Shown: piece after piece, positions 1-11,624 of the stretch
How the letters are laid out: every line of letters starts with the position of its first letter
How positions within the stretch are numbered: the first letter of the stretch is position 1
Assembly (NCBI GenBank): GCA_022823775.1
Contig: JAJEHI010000135.1
Coordinates: 1 to 64,000, forward strand
Direction of reading: 5' to 3'
Source of the DNA: Defluviicoccus sp.
Lineage (GTDB): Bacteria; Pseudomonadota; Alphaproteobacteria; MPNO01
DNA: 64,000 bases
The notes under the pieces: generated by a model
The model's database searches: none
What the model was told of the DNA's origin: nothing
What the model saw: the letters and a program-made list of their open reading frames with translations, nothing else
Made by a program: the position numbers and the translations under genes

Positions 1-136
1 GGCCGGACGCCGGTCAGCGCAACGGGGTTCGCAGCCATGCCATGTGGATGCCACGCCGACCGGCAAAAGGAAAGCGCCCCGGATTTGCCGGACCCCGGGC
101 CGTGCTCTATATCCGATGCCACGCGAACGGGAGCCC

Positions 137-583
137 ATGGATTTGTCCGGCGCAATCGAACAGATCGAGAGCATCGACGAAGCGAAGCGCAACATCGTCG
201 AGGAGTTCGCCTTCCTCGGCGACTGGGTGCAGCGCTACGAATATATCGTCGATCTCGGCAAGGGCCTCGACGGGCTCGACGAGGCGGAGAAGGTGGACGA
301 CCGGCTGGTGCCCGGCTGCCAGTCCCGCGTCTGGTTCTACGCCGACCGCGACGGAACCAGGCTCCGCTTTCGGGCGGACAGCGACGCGATCATCGTCCGG
401 GGGCTGATCGCCCTTCTGCTCCGGATTTATTCAGGCCGCACGCCGGAGGAGATCCTTGCGACTCCCCCGTCTTTCTTCGAGGCGCTCGAGCTCGGCTCGC
501 ATCTGAGCGGCAGCCGCGCCAACGGCCTGCACGCCATGGTCAAACGCATCCACGAGCTCGCCTCGGCCACGGCGGACGTCTAG
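137..583 (+). CDS. sufE: SufE family Fe-S assembly sulfur acceptor
   Basis: SufE accepts persulfide sulfur from the cysteine desulfurase SufS and stimulates Fe-S cluster assembly in the cytoplasm. The 148-residue product has the family's usual length and the sulfur-accepting cysteine in VPGCQSRVW (Cys61). I chose ATG 137 because it follows a GGGAG purine run and yields MDLSGAIEQI, a normal SufE beginning. ATG 116 (7 residues longer) is possible, and an in-frame ATG at 44 would add an unconserved-looking tail. No other suf genes lie in the window. The stop overlaps the convergent PaaK-like gene by 4 bases. Family call confident; start moderately so. Confidence 0.9.
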   Translation: MDLSGAIEQIESIDEAKRNIVEEFAFLGDWVQRYEYIVDLGKGLDGLDEAEKVDDRLVPGCQSRVWFYADRDGTRLRFRADSDAIIVRGLIALLLRIYSGRTPEEILATPPSFFEALELGSHLSGSRANGLHAMVKRIHELASATADV

Positions 584-1869
584 CCCCGCAGGTCCTGAAA
601 CCGGGGCGCCTTGACGCTGGTCTCGAAATCGCGGGCCAGGGTGCCGAGCGGCAACACCTCCACATCGGGCCGGATCTCGAAGGTTCCGCGCACCGCGGTC
701 GCTACCTCCCGCGAAACCGTGTCGTCGTCCATTCCCCGTTTGACCTCGATCAGCAGCCGCAGGACCTCCCGGTCGTCCTCCGTGACGAGTTCCACCCGGA
801 AATCGGTGACCGCGGGCCGGCGGAACATGAAGTCCTCGAACTCCGCGTGGTTCACGTTGATGCCGCGGATCTTGAAGAAACCGACCGTCCGGTGGGCGTG
901 CCGCATGACCGGGAACACGGAGAACGGTCCTTCGAGCGACGTCTCGTTTCGAATGCTGACGATGTCGCCGGAGCTCCAGCGCAGGAACGGCGTCGCGTTG
1001 TTGATAAAGAGCGGCGTGATGACCATCAGGCCGTCTTCGCCTTCGGGCAGGGCGCGGCCGGTCTCGGGATCGACGACCTCGAAGACCGCCTGGTCGGTCC
1101 AGATGTGGAACCCTTCCTCGACCTTGCTGTCGGCGCCCAGGATGCCGATCTCGGTCATGCCGAAGAGGTCGCGCACCTCGTCCACCCCCCACATGCGCTC
1201 GAGCTTCTCCCGCTTGGCCGCCGACAGCGCCTCCGCGCCGACCAGCAGCTTGCGCACCGGCCCGCCCGCGAGGTCGATGCCCCTGGCCTCCGCCAGGTTG
1301 GCGAGATGGAGGCCGTAGCTCGGCATGCCCATCCACAGCGTCGGCCGCAGCCGGGACAGCAGGTCGAGCTGCATTTCCGACGGCATCGTGTTGCCGGCGC
1401 CCGCCCAGACGATGCCGATGCCGGCGTCGTTGGCGGTACGGGACCACAACTGTCCCGCCGGATGCACGCCGAAGGGAAAGGACATGTGGCACAGATCGCC
1501 CGGCTCGACGCCCGCGCAAACCCAGCAGCGGACGAGCTGAAGGAAGCTGTAACGCATGTCTTCCGCCGTCCGCGGGTAGTAGATCGGAACCCCGGTCGCG
1601 CCGCCCGAGCGCCAGTACTCGGCGATTTCGCGCCGCTCGCAGGCGACCATCATGTCCTCGAACGAATCGGCCGGGATCTCACGCAGGGCTTCCTTGTCGA
1701 CAATCGGGATTTTTGCCCACTCGTCGGGATCGTCGAGCCGGTCGGGATCGATGCCGTCCAGCCTGCCGGCGTAGAACGGCGCGCGTCTCGCCTGCGCGAA
1801 GGCAACGCGCCTGCGGCGGCTCTGGATCGCTTCGATTTCGTCCTTCGACGAAGGCAGCTGGAGGTCCAT
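580..1869 (-). CDS. PaaK-like phenylacetate-CoA ligase family (adenylate-forming) enzyme
   Basis: The 429-residue protein resembles PaaK-type ligases, which activate an aryl or related carboxylate with ATP and transfer it to CoA. Visible motifs are the glycine-rich phosphate loop SGGATG (residues 88-93), the adenylate motif LFGMTEIG (about 235-242) and a SSGDIV stretch near residue 300. The C-terminal region RGINVNHAEFEDF matches the small lid domain. Length is normal for PaaK. No phenylacetate pathway genes are nearby, so the substrate is unknown. It lies divergent from the aminotransferase gene (103 bases apart) and converges on sufE with a 4-base overlap. Confidence 0.8.
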   Translation of the reverse strand: MDLQLPSSKDEIEAIQSRRRRVAFAQARRAPFYAGRLDGIDPDRLDDPDEWAKIPIVDKEALREIPADSFEDMMVACERREIAEYWRSGGATGVPIYYPRTAEDMRYSFLQLVRCWVCAGVEPGDLCHMSFPFGVHPAGQLWSRTANDAGIGIVWAGAGNTMPSEMQLDLLSRLRPTLWMGMPSYGLHLANLAEARGIDLAGGPVRKLLVGAEALSAAKREKLERMWGVDEVRDLFGMTEIGILGADSKVEEGFHIWTDQAVFEVVDPETGRALPEGEDGLMVITPLFINNATPFLRWSSGDIVSIRNETSLEGPFSVFPVMRHAHRTVGFFKIRGINVNHAEFEDFMFRRPAVTDFRVELVTEDDREVLRLLIEVKRGMDDDTVSREVATAVRGTFEIRPDVEVLPLGTLARDFETSVKAPRFQDLRG

Positions 1870-1972
1870 CGATCGTCTCCGCCCGTTGCGGCGGCGATCC
1901 TAGAAGAAGTCCGGCGCAAATCGAATATCGGGATTGCGGTCGGGGCGCCCGATGTGATTCCCTAGGCGCGGC

Positions 1973-2833
1973 ATGACGGCAAAATCTCTTACCTGGCACG
2001 ACGGGGCCTGGCACGAGGGCAACCCGCCGCTGCTCGGACCGATGGATCACAGCTGGTGGATGGCCTCCAGCGTGTTCGACGGCGCCCGGGCGTTCGGAGG
2101 TCTCGCCCCCGACCTCGATCTCCACTGCGCGCGCGTGGTGCGTTCGGCCGAGACTTTCGGGATCGTTCCGGAGATCGAAGGCCCCGCCATCGAGGCGTTG
2201 TGCTGGGAGGGGATCGGCCGTTTTCGCGCCGATGCGGAACTCTATATCCGGCCCATGTTCTACTTCACCGGCGGTTTCGTCGTGCCGGATTACGACGCGG
2301 CGAAGTTCCTGCTCACGATATTCGAGTCGCCCCTGCCCCCCTGGCGCGGTTTGACGGCCTGCCTGGTGCCGTTCCGGCGTCCTGCTCCCGAAACGGCGCC
2401 GACCCACGCGAAGGCGTCCTGCCTCTACCCCAACGTCGTGCGCTGCATGAGGGCGGCGCGGGAGAAGGGATACGACACCGCGATGGTGCTCGATCCCGAC
2501 GGCAACGTGGCGGAGTTCGCGACCAACAACCTCTTCATGGCGAAGGACGGGACGGTCAAGACGCCGGCCGCGAACGGGACGTTCCTCGCCGGCATCACGC
2601 GCTCGCGGGTGATTGCCCTCCTGCGCGGCGCGGGCGTGCGCGTCGAGGAGACGACGCTGTCGGTCGAGGAAGTGATGGGCGCCGACGAGGTGTTTCTCTC
2701 CGGCAACTATTCCAAGGTCCTGCCGATCGCCAGGGTCGAGGACCGGGATTACCCGGAAGGACCGATGGCCCGCCTGGCCCGCCGGCTCTATTTCGAGTTC
2801 GCCGAACGCGAAGGCCGCCGCCGGGCCGCCTGA
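1973..2833 (+). CDS. ilvE: Class IV PLP aminotransferase, branched-chain amino acid type
   Basis: Fold-type IV PLP aminotransferase, probably moving the amino group between glutamate and branched-chain 2-oxo acids. The Schiff-base lysine is in THAKASCLYPN (Lys147), and the PLP-nitrogen glutamate is in VAEFATNNLF (Glu181). SSVFDGARAF near residues 32-41 is the typical N-terminal substrate region. At 286 residues it is close to the usual 290-310. D-amino acid transaminase and 4-amino-4-deoxychorismate lyase share the fold; the FDGARAF region and length favour the branched-chain type, but substrate is not settled. It converges on lysS with a 3-base gap. Confidence 0.78.
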   Translation: MTAKSLTWHDGAWHEGNPPLLGPMDHSWWMASSVFDGARAFGGLAPDLDLHCARVVRSAETFGIVPEIEGPAIEALCWEGIGRFRADAELYIRPMFYFTGGFVVPDYDAAKFLLTIFESPLPPWRGLTACLVPFRRPAPETAPTHAKASCLYPNVVRCMRAAREKGYDTAMVLDPDGNVAEFATNNLFMAKDGTVKTPAANGTFLAGITRSRVIALLRGAGVRVEETTLSVEEVMGADEVFLSGNYSKVLPIARVEDRDYPEGPMARLARRLYFEFAEREGRRRAA

Positions 2834-2836
2834 CGC

Positions 2837-4420
2837 CTACTCCGCGGCGATGGACTCGCCCGAGAGCACGCGGCGCATCAGCGCGACCGTCTCCGCGATA
2901 CCGTAGAGCGCGACGAAAGAGCCGAACCGGGGGCCCTGGCTCTGGCCCAGCAGCACCTCGTAGAGCGCGCGGAACCAGTCGCGGAGGTTTTCGAAGCCGC
3001 GTTCCTTGCCGACCCGGTAGACCTCGTTCTGAACGGTTTCCGCGTCCGCGTCCGGTGGCAGCCCTTCGAGCGCATCGGCGAGCTCTCCGATCGCCGTCCG
3101 TTCTTCCCCGTTCGGCGGGCGGTAGGTCTTGTTGGGCCTGACGAAGTCCCGGTAATAGGCGATCGCGTGTCCAACCAGGCGGTCGAGAAGCGGCGCGGTC
3201 TCCGGCGTCGCGTCCGGCGCGTAGCGGGTGATGAAACCCCACAGCATCGCCTTGTCCTCGGCGTTGCAGACCGAGGCGAGGTTGAGCAGCAGCCCGAAAC
3301 CGACATGCCCTTCCGCGGGCGGCGGATCGCCGGCGTGGATGTGCCAGGCCGGGTTGTCCATGCGTTCGGCTCCCCCCTGGCCGGGGAATTTCTCCAGCCA
3401 GCCCATATAGTCGTCGACCTGGCGCGGGATGACGTCGAAATAGAGCCGCTTCGCCTTCCTGGGCGAGCCGTACATGAACAGCGCGAGGCTCTCCGTCGGC
3501 GCGTAGGAAAGCCATTCCTCCACCGACAGGCCGTTGCCGCGCGATTTCGAGATCTTCTCCCCCGCCTCGTCGAGGAAGAGCTCGTAGGTGAAACCCTCGG
3601 GAGGCCTGGCGCCCAGCAGCCGGCATATCTGGCCCGACAGCTTGACCGAATCGATAAGGTCCTTGCCCGACATCTCGTAATCGACGCCGAGCGCGACCCA
3701 GCGCATCGCCCAGTCCGCCTTCCATTGCAGCTTGCAGTGCCCGCCCGTGACCGGAACCTCGACCTTCCGGCCGTCCTCCGCCTCGTAGGTAATGGTGCCC
3801 GCTTCGGCATCGCGCGCGACCACGGGCGCCTGCAACACCCGGCCGGTCTCGAGGCAGATCGGCAGGAACGGGCTGTACGTCGCCCGGCGTTCCGGCCCCA
3901 GCGTCGGGAGGATCACATCGGCGATGCGTTCGTAGTCGGCGAGGATGGCGAGCAGCGTCGAATCGAAAGCGCCCGACCGGTAGCACTCGGTCGCGCTCTT
4001 GAACTCGTAGTCGAAGCCGAACCCGTCGAGAAAGCCGCGAAGACGCGCGTTGTTGTGGTGGCCGAAGCTCTCATGCGTGCCGAACGGGTCGGGGATCGCG
4101 GTGAGCGGCTTGCCCAGGTGGCGTTCCACCATGTCCGCGTTCGGAATGTTCTCCGGAACCTTGCGCAGCCCGTCCATGTCGTCCGAAAACGCGAACAGCC
4201 GGCTCGGCATGTCCGACAACTCGGCCAGCGCCCGCCGCACCATCTGGGTGCGCACGACCTCGCCGAACGTGCCGATATGCGGCAGTCCCGACGGGCCGTA
4301 GCCGGTTTCCAGCAGGACGTAGCCCTTCTCGGGAACCGCGCCGCCGGTCCGTTTCAGGACCTTGCGCGCCTCTTCGAACGGCCACGAACGCGGTTCTTTG
4401 GCTGGCTTCTGCCTGCTCAT
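2837..4420 (-). CDS. lysS: Lysyl-tRNA synthetase, class I
   Basis: Charges tRNA-Lys with lysine in the cytoplasm. This is the class I (Rossmann-fold) enzyme, unrelated to the class II LysRS of most bacteria. The HIGH-like motif HIGTFGEV starts at residue 48 and the KMSKS-like loop KISKSRGN at 289. The 527-residue length fits class I LysRS, with a C-terminal helical anticodon-binding region. This form is typical of archaea and a subset of bacteria that includes many alphaproteobacteria, supporting the host assignment. It lies divergent from the helicase gene with a 65-base gap that must hold both promoters. Confidence 0.93.
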   Translation of the reverse strand: MSRQKPAKEPRSWPFEEARKVLKRTGGAVPEKGYVLLETGYGPSGLPHIGTFGEVVRTQMVRRALAELSDMPSRLFAFSDDMDGLRKVPENIPNADMVERHLGKPLTAIPDPFGTHESFGHHNNARLRGFLDGFGFDYEFKSATECYRSGAFDSTLLAILADYERIADVILPTLGPERRATYSPFLPICLETGRVLQAPVVARDAEAGTITYEAEDGRKVEVPVTGGHCKLQWKADWAMRWVALGVDYEMSGKDLIDSVKLSGQICRLLGARPPEGFTYELFLDEAGEKISKSRGNGLSVEEWLSYAPTESLALFMYGSPRKAKRLYFDVIPRQVDDYMGWLEKFPGQGGAERMDNPAWHIHAGDPPPAEGHVGFGLLLNLASVCNAEDKAMLWGFITRYAPDATPETAPLLDRLVGHAIAYYRDFVRPNKTYRPPNGEERTAIGELADALEGLPPDADAETVQNEVYRVGKERGFENLRDWFRALYEVLLGQSQGPRFGSFVALYGIAETVALMRRVLSGESIAAE

Positions 4421-4485
4421 CGCGGGGCCTGCTTAGGTTTCCCGTCGTCCGGCGTCAATCGGCGACCGTGTAGTATAGTCGGGAT

Positions 4486-7218
4486 ATGGCATCCGCCGAC
4501 CTCTTTGGCGACCGGGAGGGCCATCCCGTTCTGGTCGCCAATATCCGGGAATCCCTGATCCTCGACGCCGAAGGAAAGGCGCGGACGATTCGGCACCGCG
4601 ACGCCGCCGCCGTGCTCGCCACGGGGACGGTTCCCGTCGTCTGCCACCGCAAGGTCCTGGCGCAAAGGCTGGGTGCGAGGCCGTTCCGGGCCTGCGATCT
4701 GCTCGAACTGTTCGCGTTCGTCCGCCCGGCGGCGCCCTGCCTCCCGACCGCGGGCGGACTCGCCGACGCGCTGGATCTCCCCCGGCCGGAGGGGCTGGCC
4801 GGGGAAGCCGCCACCCTCGCGCGGGCGGCCCGGATGCTGCTCGACGAGCTCGACGCCGAACGCGATCCGGACGCGGCGGGCATCGCCTCCTTCATGGCGG
4901 GCGCCGGCTGGCCGTGGGCGGGGGCGGTTCTGGCCCGGCTCGGCGGCGCGGCCCCGATCCCGTCGGACGCGTCGGGCCTTCGCGTCTGGAGCCGGCTGCC
5001 GGAGGTCGCGGAACACGCGCCTCAGCCGCAGCCCGGGAACGCGCCCGTGGAGCCCGGCGAAGCGAGACGCCGCCTCGCCGACCTGCTCGGCCCGACGGCC
5101 GAAGACCGTCCGGGCCAGGCCGATTTCACCTCCGCGCTGACCGCGGCATTCGTCCCGCGCGACCGCGAGGGCGCGCCCGCCGTCGCGATCGCCGAGGCCG
5201 GTACCGGCGTGGGCAAGACGGTCGGCTATATCGCGCCGGCGAGTCTCTGGTCGGAACGGAACGGCGGTCCGGTCTGGATCAGCACGTTCACCCGCAACCT
5301 GCAGCGCCAGATCGACGCCGAACTCGACCGGCTTCACCCCGATCCCCACGTGAAGCACCGACGCGTGGTGATACGGAAGGGCCGGGACAACTATCTGTGC
5401 CTTCTGAACCTGGAGGAGGCGCTGGGTCGGGGGGGCGCGGACAGCGCGGACGACATCGCGCTCGGTCTGGTCGCGCGCTGGACGGCGGCCACCCGGGACG
5501 GCGACATGATGGGCGGCGATTTCCCCGCGTGGCTCGCCGACCTGCTGGGGCCGCGCAACACGCTGGGTCTCGCCCACCGGCGCGGCGAGTGCATCTATTC
5601 GGCCTGCGGGCACTATCACAAGTGCTTCATCGAACGCACCGCGAGACGTGCGCGGCGGGCCGACATAGTGGTCGCGAACCATGCGCTGGTGATGACCCTC
5701 GCCGCCGTGGGCGGGGCCGACGACCGGTTCGTGCCCGGCCGCGTGATCTTCGATGAGGGCCACCATGTCTTCGATGCCGCCGACGATGCTTTCGCGGTAC
5801 GGCTGGGCGGCCTGGAGGGTGTCGACCTCAGGCGCTGGCTGCTCGGCGCCGTGGACACGCGCGGACGCCGCGCGCGCGGGCTCGCCCGCCGGATCGAGGA
5901 CGCCGCCACGATCGACGACGCGCTCGGCGAGGCGCTGGCGGAAACCGTGAAGGCGGCGAGGACCCTGCCGGCCGCCGGCTGGAACGCGCGGCTGGCGTCC
6001 GACTCCCCGCGCGGTCCCGCGGAAACCTTCCTCGCCGCGGTTCGCCGGCAGGTCTACTCCCGGGCGAGGGACACGAGCATCCCCTACGATCTCGAAGCCG
6101 AGACCCGGCCCCCCGTGCCCGGGCTGATCGAGGCGGCCAACGCGCTCGAAAACGCGCTCGGCGCGCTGATCGCTCCCGCCCGGGCGATCGCGGCGCGGCT
6201 CGACGCCCTGCTCGACGAGGAGGCGGACCATCTCGACACGCCGGCCCGCAACCGGTTCGACGCCGCCGCGCGCGGTCTCCGGATCCGGATCGAGGGCCAG
6301 CTGGAGAACTGGCGCTCCATGCTCCGGGCGCTGGACGACGCCACGCCCGAGGCGTTCGTCGACTGGTTTTCCGTCAGCCGCTACCAGGGGCGCGACATCG
6401 ACGTCGCGATGCACCGCCATTGGCTCGATCCGCTGCTGCCCTTCGCGGAAACGGTCGTGGCGCCGGCTCACGGCGTTGTCGTCACCTCCGCCACCCTGCG
6501 CGACGGGACCGGCGACGTCGAGGCCGATTGGCGCGCGGCCGAGATGCGCACCGGCGCCCGGCATCTCGCATCGCCCGCCATCCGGGTCGAGGCGCCGTCG
6601 CCCTTCGACTACGCCCGGCTCGCACGGGTATTCGTCGTCACCGATGTCCGCAAGGACGATGTCGACCGGGTCGCCGGCGCCTACCGCGCGCTGATGCAGG
6701 CATCCGGCGGCGGCGCGCTCGGCCTCTTCACCGCGATTTCACGCCTGCGCGCGGTGTACGAGAGAATTGCCGTCGACATGGAAAATGCCGGGTTTCCGCT
6801 GCTCGCCCAACATGTCGACACGCTCGATACCGCGAGTCTGGTGGACATTTTCCGCGCCGAGTCGGACACCTGCATGCTCGGCACCGACGCGGTGCGCGAC
6901 GGAGTCGACGTTCCGGGGCGTTCGCTCAGGCTGATCGTGTTCGACCGTTTGCCGTGGCCGCGCCCCACCATCCTTCACCGCGAACGGCGCAAGGCGTTTC
7001 CCGACATCCGCTACGACGACATGCTGGCCCGGCTGCGGCTCAAGCAGGCCTTCGGCCGGCTGGTGCGCAAGGCCGACGACCGCGGAGTATTCGTCCTGCT
7101 CGACCCGATGATGCCGTCGCGCCTCCTCGGCGCTTTCCCGCCCGAGGTCCCGGTAGAACGTGTCGGCCTCGCCGACGCCGTCTCCGCCACCCGGTCTTTC
7201 CTTTCGTCCGCAGGTTGA
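4486..7218 (+). CDS. DinG/XPD-type ATP-dependent DNA helicase with N-terminal extension
   Basis: Superfamily 2 helicase of the DinG/Rad3 group. Walker A EAGTGVGKT is at residues 237-245 and the DEGH box (FDEGHH) at 423-426. Four cysteines between them (305, 369, 374, 380) are placed like the 4Fe-4S ligands of XPD and DinG. A C-terminal QAFGRLVRKADDRG stretch corresponds to helicase motif VI. About 235 residues precede Walker A; the part around DLLELFAFVRP (71-81) resembles the linker of exonuclease/DinG fusions, but I see no clear set of acidic DEDD residues, so it may be a degenerate exonuclease domain (inference). A TATAGT hexamer ends only 6 bases before the ATG. Zinc/Fe-S role and DNA repair function follow from the family. 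Confidence 0.88.
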   Translation: MASADLFGDREGHPVLVANIRESLILDAEGKARTIRHRDAAAVLATGTVPVVCHRKVLAQRLGARPFRACDLLELFAFVRPAAPCLPTAGGLADALDLPRPEGLAGEAATLARAARMLLDELDAERDPDAAGIASFMAGAGWPWAGAVLARLGGAAPIPSDASGLRVWSRLPEVAEHAPQPQPGNAPVEPGEARRRLADLLGPTAEDRPGQADFTSALTAAFVPRDREGAPAVAIAEAGTGVGKTVGYIAPASLWSERNGGPVWISTFTRNLQRQIDAELDRLHPDPHVKHRRVVIRKGRDNYLCLLNLEEALGRGGADSADDIALGLVARWTAATRDGDMMGGDFPAWLADLLGPRNTLGLAHRRGECIYSACGHYHKCFIERTARRARRADIVVANHALVMTLAAVGGADDRFVPGRVIFDEGHHVFDAADDAFAVRLGGLEGVDLRRWLLGAVDTRGRRARGLARRIEDAATIDDALGEALAETVKAARTLPAAGWNARLASDSPRGPAETFLAAVRRQVYSRARDTSIPYDLEAETRPPVPGLIEAANALENALGALIAPARAIAARLDALLDEEADHLDTPARNRFDAAARGLRIRIEGQLENWRSMLRALDDATPEAFVDWFSVSRYQGRDIDVAMHRHWLDPLLPFAETVVAPAHGVVVTSATLRDGTGDVEADWRAAEMRTGARHLASPAIRVEAPSPFDYARLARVFVVTDVRKDDVDRVAGAYRALMQASGGGALGLFTAISRLRAVYERIAVDMENAGFPLLAQHVDTLDTASLVDIFRAESDTCMLGTDAVRDGVDVPGRSLRLIVFDRLPWPRPTILHRERRKAFPDIRYDDMLARLRLKQAFGRLVRKADDRGVFVLLDPMMPSRLLGAFPPEVPVERVGLADAVSATRSFLSSAG

Positions 7219-7291
7219 CCGGGACCGGCGGCCGGAAGAGATTGGGGCCCGACCACTCGGCGCCGGGGCGTCCAGACCGACATAAGATGCG

Positions 7292-8401
7292 ATGAACGAA
7301 GGACCGCTCGCGGTTTACCGCGCCCGCATTCGCGGGGGCGCGTTGAAACCGGACCCCGACCAGGCGCTCGCCGCCGAGAAGCTCCAGAGCCTTCACAACG
7401 CGCTCGCGGGGTATCGTCCCGACACGGGCGAGGGCGGATGGCGGGCGCGTCTCGGCCTCGCGCGCCGGCGCGGAGACGCGCCGCAGGGGCTTTACATGTT
7501 CGGCGGCGTCGGGCGCGGTAAGACCATGCTCATGGACATCTTTTTCGACGGCGCCCAGGTGGCGCTCAAGCGGCGCATCCATTTCCACGCGTTCATGCTC
7601 GAGGTCCAGGACCGCCTGCACGCCCTTCGCAAGGACCGGCGCGCCGATCCGCTGACCCGGCTCGGGGGCGAAATCGCCGACGAGGCGTGGCTCCTGTGCT
7701 TCGACGAGTTCCAGGTCGAGAATATCGCCGATGCCATGATTCTCGGCCGCCTGTTCGAGGCGCTTCTGGCGAAGGGCGTCGTGGTGGTCGCGACCAGCAA
7801 CGTGGCGCCCGGCGACCTCTACAAGGACGGGCTGCAGCGCGACCGCTTCGAGCCCTTTATCGAGCTGATCCGCGAAAGGCTCGACCTTCTGGCGCTGGAG
7901 GGGGCGGTGGATTACCGGCGCCTCAGGATCCGCGACCTCGCCGTCTATCACACCCCGCTGGGACCGGCCGCCGACAGGGCGCTCGAAGAGTCATTCCTGG
8001 CGCTCACCGAGGGGGCGGCGGCATGCCCGGCGGAGATTCCCGTTCTGGGGCGGGTGGTGCACGTGCCGCGCGCGGCGAGGGGCGTCGCGGCGTTTACCTT
8101 CGAGGCGTTGTGCGGCCGCCCGCTCGGCGCCGCCGACTATCTGGCGCTCGCGCGGAACTTCCACACGCTCGTGCTGGACGGCGTTCCCAGGCTCCACGCC
8201 GCCCGTGCGGACGAGGCCAGGCGCTTCGTCAACCTCGTCGATGCGCTCTACGAGAACAAGGTGAAGCTGGTAATGTCGGCGGAGGCCCCGCCCGACGGGC
8301 TTTACCCCGCGGGAGACGCGGCTTTCGCCTTCAAGCGGGCGGTTTCGAGGCTGCACGAAATGCAGTCCGCCGCCTATCTCGCCGCGGACCATCTCGACTG
8401 A
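7292..8401 (+). CDS. zapE: ZapE (AFG1-like) cell division ATPase
   Basis: AAA-type ATPase of the ZapE/AFG1 family; in E. coli ZapE acts at the FtsZ ring, and the mitochondrial relative AFG1/LACE1 is linked to turnover of respiratory proteins. Walker A GGVGRGKT lies at residues 71-78 and Walker B LLCFDEF ends with Asp138-Glu139. Length 369 is typical. The gene lies 73 bases after the helicase and 108 bases before mdh. ZapE next to mdh-sucCD is, from memory, a frequent arrangement in Rhodospirillales. Confidence 0.92.
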   Translation: MNEGPLAVYRARIRGGALKPDPDQALAAEKLQSLHNALAGYRPDTGEGGWRARLGLARRRGDAPQGLYMFGGVGRGKTMLMDIFFDGAQVALKRRIHFHAFMLEVQDRLHALRKDRRADPLTRLGGEIADEAWLLCFDEFQVENIADAMILGRLFEALLAKGVVVVATSNVAPGDLYKDGLQRDRFEPFIELIRERLDLLALEGAVDYRRLRIRDLAVYHTPLGPAADRALEESFLALTEGAAACPAEIPVLGRVVHVPRAARGVAAFTFEALCGRPLGAADYLALARNFHTLVLDGVPRLHAARADEARRFVNLVDALYENKVKLVMSAEAPPDGLYPAGDAAFAFKRAVSRLHEMQSAAYLAADHLD

Positions 8402-9475
<1,074 letters not shown>

Positions 9476-9498
9476 CCTGGCGCCGCGCGGGGTCGAGG

Positions 9499-10668
9499 AT
9501 GAACATTCACGAATACCAGGCCAAGCAGCTGCTGTCCCGCTACGGCGTCGCCGTGCCGCGCGGCAAGGTCGCCTACACCGCCGCCGAAGCGGTCGACGCG
9601 GCGAATGAGCTGGGCGGCCCCGTCTGGGTGGTCAAGGCGCAGATCCACGCCGGCGGCCGCGGAAAGGGCGGCGGAGTCAAGGTCGTCCGGTCGATAGAAG
9701 AGGTGCGTGACGCGGCGCAGGCGATGATCGGCATGAACCTCGTCACCCATCAGACCGGGCCGGAAGGGCGGCAGGTCAAGCGGGTCTATATCGAGGAAGG
9801 CTGCGACATCGCGCGCGAGCTCTATCTCGGCATGCTGGTCGACCGGGAAACCGGCCGGCTGACCCTGATGGCCTCGACCGAGGGCGGCATGGAGATCGAG
9901 CGAGTCGCGGCCGATACGCCGGAGCGGATCCTGACCGTCGACATCGATCCGGCGACCGGCATCCAGCCCCATCACGCGCGCCGGATCGCCTTCGGCCTCG
10001 CGCTCGAGGGCAGGCAGGTGGGCGCCGCGGTCAAGTTCATCATGGGCATCTACGAGGCCTTCGTCGGGCTCGACGCCTCGATCGTCGAAATCAACCCGCT
10101 GGTGGTGACCGGCGCGGGCGAGGTGGTCGCGCTGGACGCCAAGATGTCATTCGACGACAACGCGCTGTTCCGCCACTCCGACGTGATCGAGCTGAGGGAC
10201 GAGGACGAAGAGGACGCGATGGAGCGCGAGGCGCTCAAGCACGACCTCAACTACATCAAGCTCGACGGCAATATCGGCTGCATGGTCAACGGCGCCGGGC
10301 TCGCCATGGCGACGATGGACATCATCAAGCTGCACGGCGGCGAGCCGGCCAACTTCCTCGATGTCGGCGGCGGCGCCTCGCGGGAGCGGGTGACGGCCGC
10401 GTTCAAGCTGATCCTGTCCGATCCCCATGTCGAGGGCATTTTGGTCAACATTTTCGGCGGCATCATGCGGTGCGACGTCATCGCCGAAGGCGTGGTCGCC
10501 GCGGCCCGCGAGATCAATCTCAACGTGCCCCTGGTGGTCCGCCTCGCCGGCACCAATGTGGAACTCGGCAAGAAACTTCTGGCCGATTCCGGTCTTCTGA
10601 TCATATCGGCCGACACGCTCGCCGAGGCCGCGGAGCGCGTCGTCCACGCCGTCGAAGAGGCCGCCTGA
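9499..10668 (+). CDS. sucC: Succinyl-CoA synthetase (ADP-forming) beta subunit
   Basis: Beta subunit of succinate-CoA ligase, converting succinyl-CoA to succinate with substrate-level phosphorylation. The 389-residue protein starts [10 protein letters not shown] and has an ATP-grasp fold with [12 protein letters not shown] near residues 50-61. The C-terminal [14 protein letters not shown] region matches the CoA-ligase domain. The stop overlaps the sucD start in TGATG, indicating translational coupling of the two subunits. Confidence 0.96.
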   Translation: MNIHEYQAKQLLSRYGVAVPRGKVAYTAAEAVDAANELGGPVWVVKAQIHAGGRGKGGGVKVVRSIEEVRDAAQAMIGMNLVTHQTGPEGRQVKRVYIEEGCDIARELYLGMLVDRETGRLTLMASTEGGMEIERVAADTPERILTVDIDPATGIQPHHARRIAFGLALEGRQVGAAVKFIMGIYEAFVGLDASIVEINPLVVTGAGEVVALDAKMSFDDNALFRHSDVIELRDEDEEDAMEREALKHDLNYIKLDGNIGCMVNGAGLAMATMDIIKLHGGEPANFLDVGGGASRERVTAAFKLILSDPHVEGILVNIFGGIMRCDVIAEGVVAAAREINLNVPLVVRLAGTNVELGKKLLADSGLLIISADTLAEAAERVVHAVEEAA

Positions 10669-11543
10669 TGGCCGTCCTCGTCAATTCCGGCACCAGGGTC
10701 ATCTGCCAGGGTTTCACCGGGGCTCAGGGAACCTTCCATTCCGAGCAGGCGATCGCCTACGGCACCAGGATGGTGGGCGGCGTGACGCCCGGGAAGGGCG
10801 GTACGAAGCATCTCGACCTCGACGTGTTCGATACCGTGGCCGAGGCGGTCGAGAAGACCGGCGCGGACGCTTCCGTGATCTACGTGCCGCCGCCGTTCGC
10901 CGCGGACGCCATCCTGGAAGCGATCGAGGCCGGAATGGCGCTGATCGTCTGCATCACCGAGGGCATTCCGGTGGTCGACATGGTGCGGGTCAAGCGGGTC
11001 CTGAACGGCTCCCGGTCGCGCCTGATCGGGCCGAATTGCCCCGGCGTGATCACCCCCGACGAGTGCAAGATCGGCATCATGCCGGGCCATATCCACCGGC
11101 GCGGCAGGATCGGCATCGTCTCGCGCTCCGGAACGCTCACCTACGAGGCGGTGGCGCAGACCACGGCGGAGGGGCTGGGCCAGTCGACCTGCATCGGGAT
11201 CGGCGGCGATCCGGTCAACGGCACCGATTTCGTCGATTGTCTCGAAGCCTTCCTCGCCGACGACGAGACCGAGGGCATCGTCATGATCGGCGAGATCGGC
11301 GGCGGCGCCGAGGAAGACGCCGCCTCCTTCATCGAGCAGTCGAAGACCAGGAAGCCGGTGGTCGGTTTTATCGCAGGGGTAACCGCCCCGCCGGGCCGCC
11401 GGATGGGCCATGCCGGCGCCATCATCTCTGGCGGCAAGGGCGCGGCGGGAGACAAGATCGAGGCCTTCAGGAAGGCCGGCATTACGGTCGCGGCTTCTCC
11501 GGCCGCCATCGGTCGGACGATGGCCGAGGCGATGCGCGGCTGA
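10668..11543 (+). CDS. sucD: Succinyl-CoA synthetase alpha subunit
   Basis: Alpha subunit of succinate-CoA ligase, carrying the CoA-binding Rossmann domain and the phosphohistidine. Residues 1-20 read [10 protein letters not shown] then [10 protein letters not shown], the usual start; the phosphorylated histidine is His248 in GRRMGHAGA. Length 291 is normal. ATG 10668 shares a base with the sucC stop. 81 bases separate it from the sucA ATG. Confidence 0.96.
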   Translation: MAVLVNSGTRVICQGFTGAQGTFHSEQAIAYGTRMVGGVTPGKGGTKHLDLDVFDTVAEAVEKTGADASVIYVPPPFAADAILEAIEAGMALIVCITEGIPVVDMVRVKRVLNGSRSRLIGPNCPGVITPDECKIGIMPGHIHRRGRIGIVSRSGTLTYEAVAQTTAEGLGQSTCIGIGGDPVNGTDFVDCLEAFLADDETEGIVMIGEIGGGAEEDAASFIEQSKTRKPVVGFIAGVTAPPGRRMGHAGAIISGGKGAAGDKIEAFRKAGITVAASPAAIGRTMAEAMRG

Positions 11544-11624
11544 AGCTTCGTTTGCCGCCGCCCCGGTGCGGTCGGCCCTTTCGGCGTTGTAGTGGACGCG
11601 GATCGAAGAACCGAGCCAAAGCCT

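Noticed and set aside
4474-4485. Leaderless transcript of the helicase from TATAGT at 4474
   Set aside because: There is no acceptable -35 at the right distance, so the hexamer alone is weak evidence.
4417-6564. 715-codon minus-strand frame opposite the helicase gene
   Set aside because: Low-complexity Arg/Gly/Ala composition and complete overlap with a motif-rich helicase on the other strand.
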